Of a DNA stretch of 50,619 nucleotides, positions 27,953-37,426 are shown piece after piece. Each line of letters starts with the position of its first letter. Position 1 is the stretch's first letter. The notes beneath the pieces are model-generated. The model saw only the letters and a program-made list of their open reading frames with translations, did not search any database and was not told the origin of the DNA. This DNA comes from Cellulomonas triticagri (GTDB taxonomy: Bacteria; Actinomycetota; Actinomycetes; Actinomycetales; Cellulomonadaceae). The translations under genes and the position numbers were made by a program. The stretch lies in the NCBI RefSeq assembly GCF_003696205.1, contig NZ_RFFI01000011.1, positions 1-50,619 on the forward strand, in the 5' to 3' direction.

Positions 27953-27968
27953 ACTTGATTTGCCAAGT
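27953..27968. promoter_or_regulatory. inverted repeat ACTTG-N6-CAAGT, candidate ROK operator
   Basis: Perfect 5-bp arms with a 6-bp AT-rich core lie in an unusually AT-rich patch (27952-27975) between the ROK gene and the sugar-binding protein gene. On the minus strand the site overlaps a TTGGCA -35-like hexamer. The position fits repression of both directions. Confidence 0.5.
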
Positions 27969-28024
27969 AGATCTAGTGGGCGACGACGACGTCGCCCGAA
28001 CCGGTGTCCGCGACGGAGGGGACG

Positions 28025-29335
28025 ATGGTGCAAGGGATCTCTCGACCAGGACGGGTGCGCCGCGCGGTCGCGTCGGTGCTCGCGGTCCTGACCAGCGGGG
28101 TGCTGCTCGGGGCGTGCGCGCAGGACGGCCGCGAGGAGGTGCGGTTCACGTTCAGCAAGCGCGAGGCGATCGGCTTCATGTCCGACCTCGTCGCCGAGTA
28201 CAACGCGTCCCAGAGCGAGGCGCGGGTCGTGCTCGACACCTCGGGCGTGGACGTCGTGTCCGCGAGCTTCGTGCGCGGCAACCCGCCCGACATCGCGCTC
28301 GCGAACTACAACATGGAGTCCGCCCGGTTCGTGCAGCGCGGGGCGCTGTCCGACCTGTCGGACACCGAGGCGGCGAGCCGGATCCGCCCGGACCTGCAAC
28401 CGCTGATGGACCAGTACGGGTCCTACCCGGGGCGCACCAGCGCGCTCCCCTACTCGGTCATGGCGGCGTCCGTGATCTACAACGAGCAGATCTTCGCCGA
28501 GCAGGGCATCGAGGTCCCCCGCACCTGGTCGGACCTCATCGCCGCGTGCGAGACCCTGCAGGCCGCGGGGATCACGCCGATCTACGCCACGTTCAAGGAC
28601 GACTGGACGGTGGCCCAGGGCTGGTTCGACTACGCGGTGGGCGGTCAGCTCGACGTGATCGACTTCTTCGACCGTCTCGCCGAGCAGGGCACGGACGTCG
28701 GCCCGGACAGCGCGGTGTCGTTCGAGCAGGACTTCACCGGCCCGCTGGAGCAGGCCACCGAGCTCGCGCAGTACGTGAACCCGGACGCCGCCAGCCGCGC
28801 CTACGGCGACGGCAACCTCGCCTTCGCCCAGGGCGAGGCCGCGATGTACCTGCAGGGGCCGTGGGCGTTCAGCGAGATCGCCAAGACCTCCCCCGACCTG
28901 GCGCTCGGGACGTTCCCGCTGCCGATGACCGACGACCCCGACGACCTGCGGGTCCGGGTCAACGTCGACCTCGCGGCCTGGATCCCCGTGGAGGCCCGGC
29001 ACCCCGAGGCGGCCCGCGACTTCCTGGAGTACCTCTACCAGCCGGAGGTCATCGAGGCCTACAACGCCTCCCAGCTCGGGTTCACGCCCACCACCGACGC
29101 CGCCCCGCCCGACGACCCCCGCGTCGCCGGGATGGCGTCCTACTACGAGGACGGCCTGGTCTACCAAGGCCCGTCCGTGCTGGTGCCGAAGACCATCCCG
29201 GTCAACAGCTACGCGCAGGCCGTGCTGCTCGGCGACGAGCCGGCCGGGATGCTGCGCACGCTCGACGCCGACTGGGCGCGCCTCGCGTTCCGGCAGCCGG
29301 CCCCGGTGTCCGAGACGAAGGAGCCGACGCCATGA
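28025..29335 (+). CDS. ABC transporter sugar-binding lipoprotein (family 1)
   Basis: 436 aa. The signal peptide has basic residues and ends in the lipobox LLGAC, with C31. The mature part is a family 1 solute-binding protein: VRFTFSKREAIGFMSDLVAEYNAS, ALPYSVMAASVIYNEQIFAEQG and GEAAMYLQGPWAFSEIAK. It binds a sugar or oligosaccharide outside the membrane for the two permeases that follow. ATG 28025 is 3 nt from GGAGGGG, while the next codon GTG 28028 is at a better 6 nt, so the start may be one codon later. It is divergent from the ROK regulator. Confidence 0.92.
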   Translation: MVQGISRPGRVRRAVASVLAVLTSGVLLGACAQDGREEVRFTFSKREAIGFMSDLVAEYNASQSEARVVLDTSGVDVVSASFVRGNPPDIALANYNMESARFVQRGALSDLSDTEAASRIRPDLQPLMDQYGSYPGRTSALPYSVMAASVIYNEQIFAEQGIEVPRTWSDLIAACETLQAAGITPIYATFKDDWTVAQGWFDYAVGGQLDVIDFFDRLAEQGTDVGPDSAVSFEQDFTGPLEQATELAQYVNPDAASRAYGDGNLAFAQGEAAMYLQGPWAFSEIAKTSPDLALGTFPLPMTDDPDDLRVRVNVDLAAWIPVEARHPEAARDFLEYLYQPEVIEAYNASQLGFTPTTDAAPPDDPRVAGMASYYEDGLVYQGPSVLVPKTIPVNSYAQAVLLGDEPAGMLRTLDADWARLAFRQPAPVSETKEPTP

Positions 29336-30255
29336 CCAGCACCGTCACCGAGGGGACCGCGACCCGCGCGGCCGCCGCCCCGCCCCCACGGCGCCGCCGC
29401 CGGCGCGTGGAGCCGATCTACTACCTGTTCCTGCTGCCGACCGTGGTGCTGTTCACCCTGGCGATCACGGTGCCGGGCATCGTCGGGATCTTCTTCAGCT
29501 TCACCGACTCCATCGGCATCGGGGACTGGTCGTTCGTCGGGCTGACCAACTACGTCGCGATGTTCAGCGACCCCGCGATCCTGCAGAGCTACCTGTTCAC
29601 GTTCGGCTTCGCCGTCGCGACGGTCGTCGTCGTCAACGTGGTCGCGTTCCTGCTCGCCGTCGGGCTGACCTCGCGGATCCGGATGAAGGTCGTGCTCCGC
29701 ACGGTCTTCGTGATCCCCATGGTGATCAGCGGCATCATCATCGCGTACGTCTTCAACTTCCTGTTCTCCAACGCCCTGCCCGCCGCGGGCGCCGCCACCG
29801 GCATCGGGTGGCTGGAGACCAGCCTGCTGGCCAACCCGGACCTCGCGTGGGTCGCCGTCGTCGTCGTCACCGCGTGGCAGTCCATCCCCGGGACGATGCT
29901 CATCTACATCGCGGGCCTGCTGTCCGTGCCGGGCGAGGTGTACGAGGCGGCCGACCTCGACGGGGCGTCCAAGACCCAGCGGCTGCTGCGGATCACCGTG
30001 CCGCTGGTCGCCGGGTACGTCGTCATCAACGTGATCCTCGGGTTCAAGGGCTACCTCAACGCCTACGACATCATCGTCGGCCTCACCAACGGCGGCCCCG
30101 GCACGGCCACGCGCAGCGTCGCGCTGACGATCATCGCGGGCTTCAACGGCGGTGACTACGCCTACCAGATGGCCAACGCGACGATCTTCTTCGTCGTCGC
30201 CGTGCTCATCTCCCTGCTGCAGCTCTCCCTGACGCGCACCCGGAAGGCCTCGTGA
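29332..30255 (+). CDS. ABC transporter permease, sugar type (MalF/UgpA-like)
   Basis: 307 aa. A basic, Pro-rich leader (PPPRRRRRRVEP) is followed by about six helices, first YLFLLPTVVLFTLAITVPGI. The EAA loop is YEAADLDGASKTQRLLRITVPL, which docks on the ATPase. The first-permease phrase FVGLTNYVAMFSDP and the late TNGGPGTATRSVALTI are typical for the maltose/alpha-glucoside class. The ATG overlaps the previous stop by 4 bp. No ATPase gene is in this operon. Confidence 0.93.
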   Translation: MTSTVTEGTATRAAAAPPPRRRRRRVEPIYYLFLLPTVVLFTLAITVPGIVGIFFSFTDSIGIGDWSFVGLTNYVAMFSDPAILQSYLFTFGFAVATVVVVNVVAFLLAVGLTSRIRMKVVLRTVFVIPMVISGIIIAYVFNFLFSNALPAAGAATGIGWLETSLLANPDLAWVAVVVVTAWQSIPGTMLIYIAGLLSVPGEVYEAADLDGASKTQRLLRITVPLVAGYVVINVILGFKGYLNAYDIIVGLTNGGPGTATRSVALTIIAGFNGGDYAYQMANATIFFVVAVLISLLQLSLTRTRKAS

Positions 30256-31139
30256 TGGCCACGCAGACGACCTCCCCCACCCGCGGCACCGCGCGCGGCG
30301 CCACCCGGCGGGTCCGGACCGAGCGCACGAGCTGGTCGTGGACGGTGATCCTCGTGCTGTGCGCGGTGACCGTGCTGCTGCCGCTGTACGTGACCGTCTC
30401 CATGGCGTTCAAGACGCCGGAGCAGGCCGTGGACGGCCAGGCGTTCTCGCTGCCGTCGCCGTTCAGCGTGGACGGGTTCGTGCAGGCGTGGAACCTCACG
30501 ACCTTCCCGGTCGGCGCGGGCATCTCGCTGCTGGTCACCGCGGGCACGGTCGTCGCGACGATCCTGCTGGCGGCGTTCGCGTCCTACGCGATCATGCGCA
30601 ACTGGGGCCACCGGCTGTTCCGCTACTCGTTCTACTACCTGCTCGCGGCGATGTTCATCCCGTTCCCCGTCGTCGCCCTGCCGCAGATCCAGCTCACCGG
30701 CCGCGTCGGGCTGGACAACCCGTTCGGCGTCATCCTGCTGGCGACGATGTTCCAGCTGAGCTTCAGCGTGCTGCTGTTCACGGCGTTCCTGCGCTCCATC
30801 CCCGAGGAGCTCGAGGAGAGCGCGCGCCTCGACGGGGCGACGACGTGGCAGACGTTCTGGCGGCTGGTGTTCCCGCTGCTCGCACCGATGAGCGCGACCG
30901 TCGGCATCTTCGCGTTCCTGTACGCCTGGAACGACTTCATGATGCCGTCGCTGATCATCGCGGACCCCGCGATGCAGACCCTGCCGGTGCGGCAGAACCT
31001 GTTCCAGAGCCAGTTCAGCAACAACTACCACGTCGCCTTCGCCTCGTACCTCATGGCCATGGCGCCCGCGATCGTGGCCTACCTGTTCACCCAGCGCTGG
31101 GTGATGGAAGGCGTCACCCAGGGCGCCGTCAAGGGCTGA
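30255..31139 (+). CDS. ABC transporter permease, sugar type (MalG/UgpE-like)
   Basis: 294 aa. Six helices start with WSWTVILVLCAVTVLLPLYV. The hallmark of the second permease is SMAFKTPEQ near residue 45. The EAA loop is LEESARLDGATTWQTFWRLVFPL. The C-terminus, LFTQRWVMEGVTQGAVKG, is the family ending. I use ATG 30255, which overlaps the previous stop as TGATG and has GGAAGG 7 nt upstream; GTG 30252 would add one residue. Confidence 0.93.
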   Translation: MATQTTSPTRGTARGATRRVRTERTSWSWTVILVLCAVTVLLPLYVTVSMAFKTPEQAVDGQAFSLPSPFSVDGFVQAWNLTTFPVGAGISLLVTAGTVVATILLAAFASYAIMRNWGHRLFRYSFYYLLAAMFIPFPVVALPQIQLTGRVGLDNPFGVILLATMFQLSFSVLLFTAFLRSIPEELEESARLDGATTWQTFWRLVFPLLAPMSATVGIFAFLYAWNDFMMPSLIIADPAMQTLPVRQNLFQSQFSNNYHVAFASYLMAMAPAIVAYLFTQRWVMEGVTQGAVKG

Positions 31140-31164
31140 CCGACCCCGAGGAGGAACCACCCGC

Positions 31165-32883
31165 ATGACCGCACAGGACACCGCCACCCCGGAGACCGCC
31201 GCGACCGCCGCGAGCACGCCGCCCGGGGACGTCCCCGCCTGGTGGCGCCAGGCCGTCGTCTACCAGGTGTACCCGCGCAGCTTCGCCGACGCGGACGGCG
31301 ACGGGCTCGGCGACCTGGTCGGGATCACCGACCGCGCCGACTACCTCGCCGACCTCGGCGTGGACGCCGTCTGGCTGAGCCCGTTCTACCCCTCGGCGCT
31401 CGCGGACGGCGGCTACGACGTCGCCGACTACCGCGACGTGGACCCGCGCCTCGGCACGCTGGACGACTTCGACGCGATGGTCGCGGCGCTGCACGCGCGC
31501 GGGATCAAGGTCGTGGTCGACATCGTGCCGAACCACACCTCGGACCAGCACGCGTGGTTCCAGGCCGCGCTGGCCGCCGGGCGGGGGTCGCCCGAGCGCG
31601 CCCGGTACCTGTTCCGCGAGGGCTCGGGTCCGGACGGAGCGGAGCCGCCCACCGACTGGGAGTCCTCGTTCGGCGGCCCGGCCTGGCGGCGCGTCGAGGA
31701 CGGCCAGTGGTACCTGCACTCGTTCGCGCCCGAGCAGCCGGACCTCGCCTGGGACCACCCCGAGGTCCGCGCCGACTTCGTCCGCACGCTCCGGTTCTGG
31801 TCGGACCGCGGGGTCGACGGGTTCCGGATCGACGTGGCGCACATGCTCACCAAGGACCTCACCGAGCCGCTGCCGTCCGCCGCCGAGATCGCCGCGCTCC
31901 CCCGCGACGGGAACCACCCGCTGTACGACCGGGACGACGTGCACGAGGTCTACGCCGAGTGGCGCGAGGTCTTCGACTCCTACGACCCGCCCCGCGCCGC
32001 GGTCGCCGAGGCGTGGGTGGACGCCGAGCGCGTGCCGCTGTACGCCCGGCCGGAGAGCCTGGGGCAGTCGTTCAACTTCGACCTGCTGCTCGCCGAGCCC
32101 GCCGCCGCGGACTTCCGGCGGATCATCACGGACAACCTGGCGCTGGCCGCCCGCTCCGGGTCGTCCAGCACCTGGGTGCTGTCCAACCACGACGTCGTCC
32201 GGCACCCCACCCGCTACGGCGTCGCGTCCCGCGGGGACGGCCTCGCCCCGCGCGAGCGCGCGGCCCGCTGGCTGGTCGAGGGCGGGCCCGAGGCCGACCT
32301 CGACCGGGAGCGGGGCCTGCGGGTGGCCCGGGCGGCGACGCTGCTCGTGCTCGGGCTGCCCGGCTCCACGTACCTGTACCAGGGCGAGGAGCTCGGCCTG
32401 CACGAGGTGGCCGACATCCCCGCCGACCAGCGCCAGGACCCGACGTTCTCCCGCACCGACGGCGCCCAGGTCGGCCGGGACGGCTGCCGCGTGCCGATCC
32501 CCTGGACCCCCGACGGCACCGCGTTCGGCTTCGGGACCGGCGGGGCGCACCTGCCGCAGCCCGCGTGGTTCGCCGAGCACGCCGCGTCGACGCAGGAGGA
32601 CGACCCGGACACGACGCTCGGGCTGTACCGGCGGGCGCTGGCCGCCCGGCGCACGCTCCAGGGCGCCGAGCGTCTGGACTGGGTCGACACCAGGGCCCCC
32701 GACGTCCTGCACTACGTCCGCCCCGGCGGGTGGCACGTCGTGACGAACTTCGGCGCCGAGCCGTACCCACTCGACGTCCCGGACGGCGCCCGGCTGGTGC
32801 TGGCGAGCGTCCCGGAGGCCGAGACGCAGGGCGGCACGGTAGTCCCGCCGCTGGCGACGGCCTGGTTCGCCACCGGCGCCTGA
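31165..32883 (+). CDS. GH13 alpha-glucosidase (oligo-1,6-glucosidase-like)
   Basis: 572 aa, cytoplasmic: there is no signal peptide. Family GH13 core: WWRQAVVYQVYPRSFADADGD-type start, DIVPNHTS (region I), GFRIDVAH with nucleophile D223 (region II), AEAWV with acid/base E282 (region III) and LSNHD with D343 (region IV). A GTYLYQGEELG-like segment (STYLYQGEELGL) is also present. The C-terminal beta domain ends near residue 570. It should split glucose from the short alpha-glucosides imported by the upstream transporter. It starts 25 bp after the permease stop with GAGGA upstream, so it belongs to the same operon. The linkage specificity is not decided by what I can see. Confidence 0.92.
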   Translation: MTAQDTATPETAATAASTPPGDVPAWWRQAVVYQVYPRSFADADGDGLGDLVGITDRADYLADLGVDAVWLSPFYPSALADGGYDVADYRDVDPRLGTLDDFDAMVAALHARGIKVVVDIVPNHTSDQHAWFQAALAAGRGSPERARYLFREGSGPDGAEPPTDWESSFGGPAWRRVEDGQWYLHSFAPEQPDLAWDHPEVRADFVRTLRFWSDRGVDGFRIDVAHMLTKDLTEPLPSAAEIAALPRDGNHPLYDRDDVHEVYAEWREVFDSYDPPRAAVAEAWVDAERVPLYARPESLGQSFNFDLLLAEPAAADFRRIITDNLALAARSGSSSTWVLSNHDVVRHPTRYGVASRGDGLAPRERAARWLVEGGPEADLDRERGLRVARAATLLVLGLPGSTYLYQGEELGLHEVADIPADQRQDPTFSRTDGAQVGRDGCRVPIPWTPDGTAFGFGTGGAHLPQPAWFAEHAASTQEDDPDTTLGLYRRALAARRTLQGAERLDWVDTRAPDVLHYVRPGGWHVVTNFGAEPYPLDVPDGARLVLASVPEAETQGGTVVPPLATAWFATGA

Positions 32884-32886
32884 GCG

Positions 32887-32925
32887 GAGCGGCCAGGCCG
32901 AGCGGCCGGGCCGAGCGGCCGGGCG
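32887..32925. repeat. three tandem 13-bp units GAGCGGCCRGGCS
   Basis: Copies at 32887-32899, 32900-32912 and 32913-32925 differ at two positions. They lie directly behind the GH13 stop codon, and the last copy forms the left arm of the hairpin at 32914-32946. Confidence 0.7.
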
Positions 32926-32946
32926 GCGCACGCCCGCCCGGCCGCT
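32914..32946 (+). terminator. hairpin behind the GH13 gene
   Basis: AGCGGCCGGGC (32914-32924) pairs perfectly with GCCCGGCCGCT (32936-32946) around an 11-nt loop. There is no U tract. Its last base is the first base of the next gene's -10 element. Confidence 0.55.
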
Positions 32947-32951
32947 AGGGT
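32946..32951 (+). promoter_or_regulatory. -10 element TAGGGT of the lipoprotein gene
   Basis: TAGGGT with a predicted mRNA start near 32958 and a leader of about 41 nt. GGGAG at 32988-32992 then serves as the ribosome site, 6 nt before the GTG at 32999. Confidence 0.45.
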
Positions 32952-32998
32952 CACCCGGTGGCCGGTCGCCGGGACCGGCCCGACGACGGGAGCAGCGC

Positions 32999-33856
32999 GT
33001 GCGCACGACCGGGGACCGCCACCGACGGAGGCGGACGGGCGCCGTGGCGGCCGGGGTCCTGCTGCTCGCGCTCACCGCCTGCGGCCCCGTGAACCGCGGG
33101 ACGAGCATCGCCGAGGACCTGGAGGACGCCCTGCGGGGCGCACCGGGCGTCACGTCGGTCGACGCGGGCGGCCAGAACCCGCTCCCCTGGTCCGGCACCG
33201 CGACCGGCACGGTGCTGCTCGACCCCGACGCGGACCCGGCGGACGTCGCCGCCGCCGTCGCCCTCGCCGAGCAGCAGGTCCGGGACGCGGACGGGGACCT
33301 GGCGGTCACGGTGGTGCAGGACGTCGCGGGCACCGCCACCGAGGTCGCGCTCGCCCCGGACTCCTGGGTCTGGGCCGACCTCCGCGCCGTCCGCGACGCG
33401 GCCGCCGCCGCGACCGGCGAGGGCACCCTCGCGATCCGGCCGACCTCCGCGACGACCGAGGTCGAGGCCTCGGTCGCCGACCCGGCCGCCCTCGCACCGG
33501 TCTTCGGCGCGCTGCTCGACCTGCCGGTGTGGCGGGCCGGCACCGCCCTCGCCGTGACGGCGCCCGACGGCGCCGCGCTCACCGCCCGGCCCGTCGACGC
33601 GGACGCCACCGCGGCGTTCCGTGCGCTGACCGCCGCGGGGGTCCCGGTGCGCAGCGGCAGCCTGAACGGCACCGCCGGGTGGCTGCGCGTCCCGCCCGAG
33701 CACGAGGCGGTGGCCCGTGCCGCGCTGGACGCCCTGCCGGGCGACCTCGCGGTGACCGTCACGGGCGCCGCACCCACCAGCACCACCGGTCCCACCAGCA
33801 CGCCCGCGCCGGACCCGACGGGCGCGCCGCGGCCCACCCGGACCCCGCGCACCTGA
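32999..33856 (+). CDS. hypothetical lipoprotein
   Basis: 285 aa. The basic n-region (DRHRRRRTG) and hydrophobic stretch end in the lipobox ALTAC with C28, so the protein should be anchored outside. The mature part has two similar halves with alternating beta and alpha segments, each containing a BON-like or divergence-type pattern (GAPGVTSVDAGG ... LAVTVVQDV and AFRALTAAGVPVRSGS ... LPGDLAVTVTG). The tail is a Thr/Pro-rich linker (TSTTGPTSTPAPDP). I do not recognise a function. It is followed by a strong 17-bp hairpin shared with the convergent suf operon. Confidence 0.8.
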   Translation: MRTTGDRHRRRRTGAVAAGVLLLALTACGPVNRGTSIAEDLEDALRGAPGVTSVDAGGQNPLPWSGTATGTVLLDPDADPADVAAAVALAEQQVRDADGDLAVTVVQDVAGTATEVALAPDSWVWADLRAVRDAAAAATGEGTLAIRPTSATTEVEASVADPAALAPVFGALLDLPVWRAGTALAVTAPDGAALTARPVDADATAAFRALTAAGVPVRSGSLNGTAGWLRVPPEHEAVARAALDALPGDLAVTVTGAAPTSTTGPTSTPAPDPTGAPRPTRTPRT

Positions 33857-33873
33857 GCACCCGCGGGACGCAC

Positions 33874-33910
33874 GACGGCCGGTCACCCCCGCGGGGGGTG
33901 ACCGGCCGTC
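33874..33910. terminator. 17-bp perfect stem, bidirectional terminator candidate
   Basis: GACGGCCGGTCACCCCC (33874-33890) and its exact complement (33894-33910) flank a GCG loop. It lies between the lipoprotein stop and the convergent sufT stop, and could serve both. It lacks U tracts on either side. Confidence 0.75.
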
Positions 33911-33927
33911 GGAGGTCTCCGGGACGA

Positions 33928-34278
33928 TCAGATGTTGAACCCGATGGCCCGCATCTGCGCCCGGCCGTCCTCGGTGATGCGCTCGGGGCCCCACGGCGGC
34001 ATCCACACCCAGTTGATCCGCACGGACTCGACGAGACCGTCCAGGGACTGCCCGGCCTGGTCCTCGATGACGTCGGTCAGCGGGCACGCCGCCGACGTCA
34101 GGGTCATGTCGATGGTCGCGTTGCGCTCGCCGTCGATGGCGATGCCGTACACCAGGCCCAGGTCCACGACGTTGACGCCGAGCTCCGGGTCGATGACGTC
34201 GCGCAGGGCCTCCTCGATGTCCGCGACGTTCGCGGGCGTCGCGGCGGCCGGGGCCTGGGGCTCCGTGGTCTCGCTCAT
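33928..34278 (-). CDS. sufT: DUF59 Fe-S assembly factor SufT
   Basis: 116 aa. The MIP18/DUF59 fold is shown by IEEALRDVIDPELGVNVVDLGLVYGI and MTLTSAACPLTDVIEDQA, with the conserved cysteine in the latter. The C-terminus has WVWMPPWGPERITEDGRAQM. SufT helps deliver Fe-S clusters to target proteins. The ATG at 34278 has GAGGAGGG upstream and overlaps the sufU stop by 4 bp; the open frame extends further but lacks similarity. It is the last gene of the suf operon, as in mycobacteria (Rv1466). Confidence 0.9.
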   Translation of the reverse strand: MSETTEPQAPAAATPANVADIEEALRDVIDPELGVNVVDLGLVYGIAIDGERNATIDMTLTSAACPLTDVIEDQAGQSLDGLVESVRINWVWMPPWGPERITEDGRAQMRAIGFNI

Positions 34279-34769
34279 CGTCCCTCCTCGGGGGTCGTCG
34301 CCGCGGCCTGCGCCACGGCGTCCTTCATCGCCGCCCAGCCGAGCAGCGCGCACTTGATGCGGGCGGGGTACCGGGCGACGCCGACGAACGCGACGGCGTC
34401 CTCCAGGGCCTCGTCCAGGTGGTCGTCGTCGAACTTCTCGGGCAGCACGCCGCGGGAGTCCATGAGCTCGCGGAAGTCGGCGGACAGCGCCAGCGCGCGC
34501 TCGACGGGGACGCCCGCGACGGCCTGCGACATCACGGACGCGGAGGCCTGCGAGATCGAGCAGCCCTGGCCGGTCCAGGTGAGCTCGCCGACGACGGGCG
34601 CCCCGGACGCGTCGGGCTCGAGGCGCACGCGCAGCGTGACCTCGTCCCCGCAGGTGGGGTTCACGTGGTGCACCTCGACGTCGTACGCCTCCTGCGCACC
34701 GCGGTGGGCGGGGTGCTTGGCGTGGTCGAGGATCAGCTGCTGGTACAGCTGCTCCATGGGGGTGCTCAT
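34275..34769 (-). CDS. sufU: SufU, zinc-dependent sulfur transfer protein
   Basis: 164 aa. IscU-like fold of the SufU type. Metal/sulfur ligands are C40 and D42 (NPTCGDEV), C70 (GQGCSIS) and C140 (RIKCALLGW), and the SufU-specific insertion of about 20 residues lies between C70 and C140. SufU accepts persulfide sulfur from SufS, whose gene is upstream. The start MSTPMEQLYQQLI at 34769 has GGACGGAA nearby; the inner Met (MEQLYQQ) is possible. Confidence 0.94.
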   Translation of the reverse strand: MSTPMEQLYQQLILDHAKHPAHRGAQEAYDVEVHHVNPTCGDEVTLRVRLEPDASGAPVVGELTWTGQGCSISQASASVMSQAVAGVPVERALALSADFRELMDSRGVLPEKFDDDHLDEALEDAVAFVGVARYPARIKCALLGWAAMKDAVAQAAATTPEEGR

Positions 34770-34791
34770 GCGGTTCCGTCCTCGTGCGTGC

Positions 34792-34824
34792 TGCGGGTCC
34801 TGCGGGTCGTGCGGGGGCTGCGGG
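34792..34824. repeat. short tandem TGCGGG(TC) repeats between sufS and sufU
   Basis: TGCGGGTC at 34792-34799 and 34801-34808, then TGCGGG at 34810 and 34819, a 9-bp period. A related set with a 10-bp period lies on the other side of sufS (36194-36220). There is no coding explanation. Confidence 0.6.
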
Positions 34825-34827
34825 CGT

Positions 34828-37064
<2,237 letters not shown>

Positions 37065-37093
37065 GCGGTTCTCCTCGGTCAGGCTCAGGCAGA

Positions 37094-37426
37094 TCAGCCG
37101 ACGGTGTCGACGTCGACGAGCACGCGCTCGCCGTCGACCGTCAGCGGGTACACGGGGACGGGGCGGACGGCCGGGGGGCCCAGCGGCTCGCCGGTGCGCA
37201 GGTCGAACCGCGACCCGTGCAGCCAGCACTCCACGGTGCAGCCCTCGACCTCCCCGTCGGACAGCGAGACGGCGCCGTGCGAGCAGATGTCGCTGATCGC
37301 GTGCAGCGCGCCGTCCTCGTCGCGGACGACCGCGACCTCGACGACGCCCGACTCCCCCTCCAGCTCGACGCGCAGGGCGCCGGCCTCGGGGACGTCGGAC
37401 GTCAGGCAGGCCAGCTGGGCCGTCAT
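37094..37426 (-). CDS. Rieske-type [2Fe-2S] ferredoxin in the suf operon
   Basis: 110 aa. The Rieske ligands are C-x-H in ICSHGAVSL and C-x2-H in ECWLHGSRFD, spaced as in ferredoxin subunits of non-heme oxygenases (BphA3-like). No oxygenase gene is nearby. A gene of this kind between sufD and sufC is common in actinobacteria, for example Streptomyces. It may carry electrons for assembly or report cluster supply; the role is unproven. The ATG overlaps the sufD stop by 4 bp. Confidence 0.9.
   Translation of the reverse strand: MTAQLACLTSDVPEAGALRVELEGESGVVEVAVVRDEDGALHAISDICSHGAVSLSDGEVEGCTVECWLHGSRFDLRTGEPLGPPAVRPVPVYPLTVDGERVLVDVDTVG

Noticed and set aside
27908-29167. Upstream extension of the ROK frame over the sugar-binding protein gene
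   Set aside because: Similarity begins at the HTH next to GTG 27907, and the extension runs antisense to a gene with a lipobox and solute-binding motifs.
32958-32998. Leaderless GTG at 32958, 6 nt behind TAGGGT
   Set aside because: It is out of frame with the lipoprotein, whose GTG at 32999 has GGGAG at good distance and is followed by a signal peptide. TAGGGT then gives a 41-nt leader.
31129-33873. Very long minus-strand open frame opposite the GH13 and lipoprotein genes (about 900 codons)
   Set aside because: It is the mirror of real plus-strand genes with clear catalytic motifs; high GC removes stop codons on the other strand. Its translation is low-complexity Arg/Pro/Gly/Val without domains.
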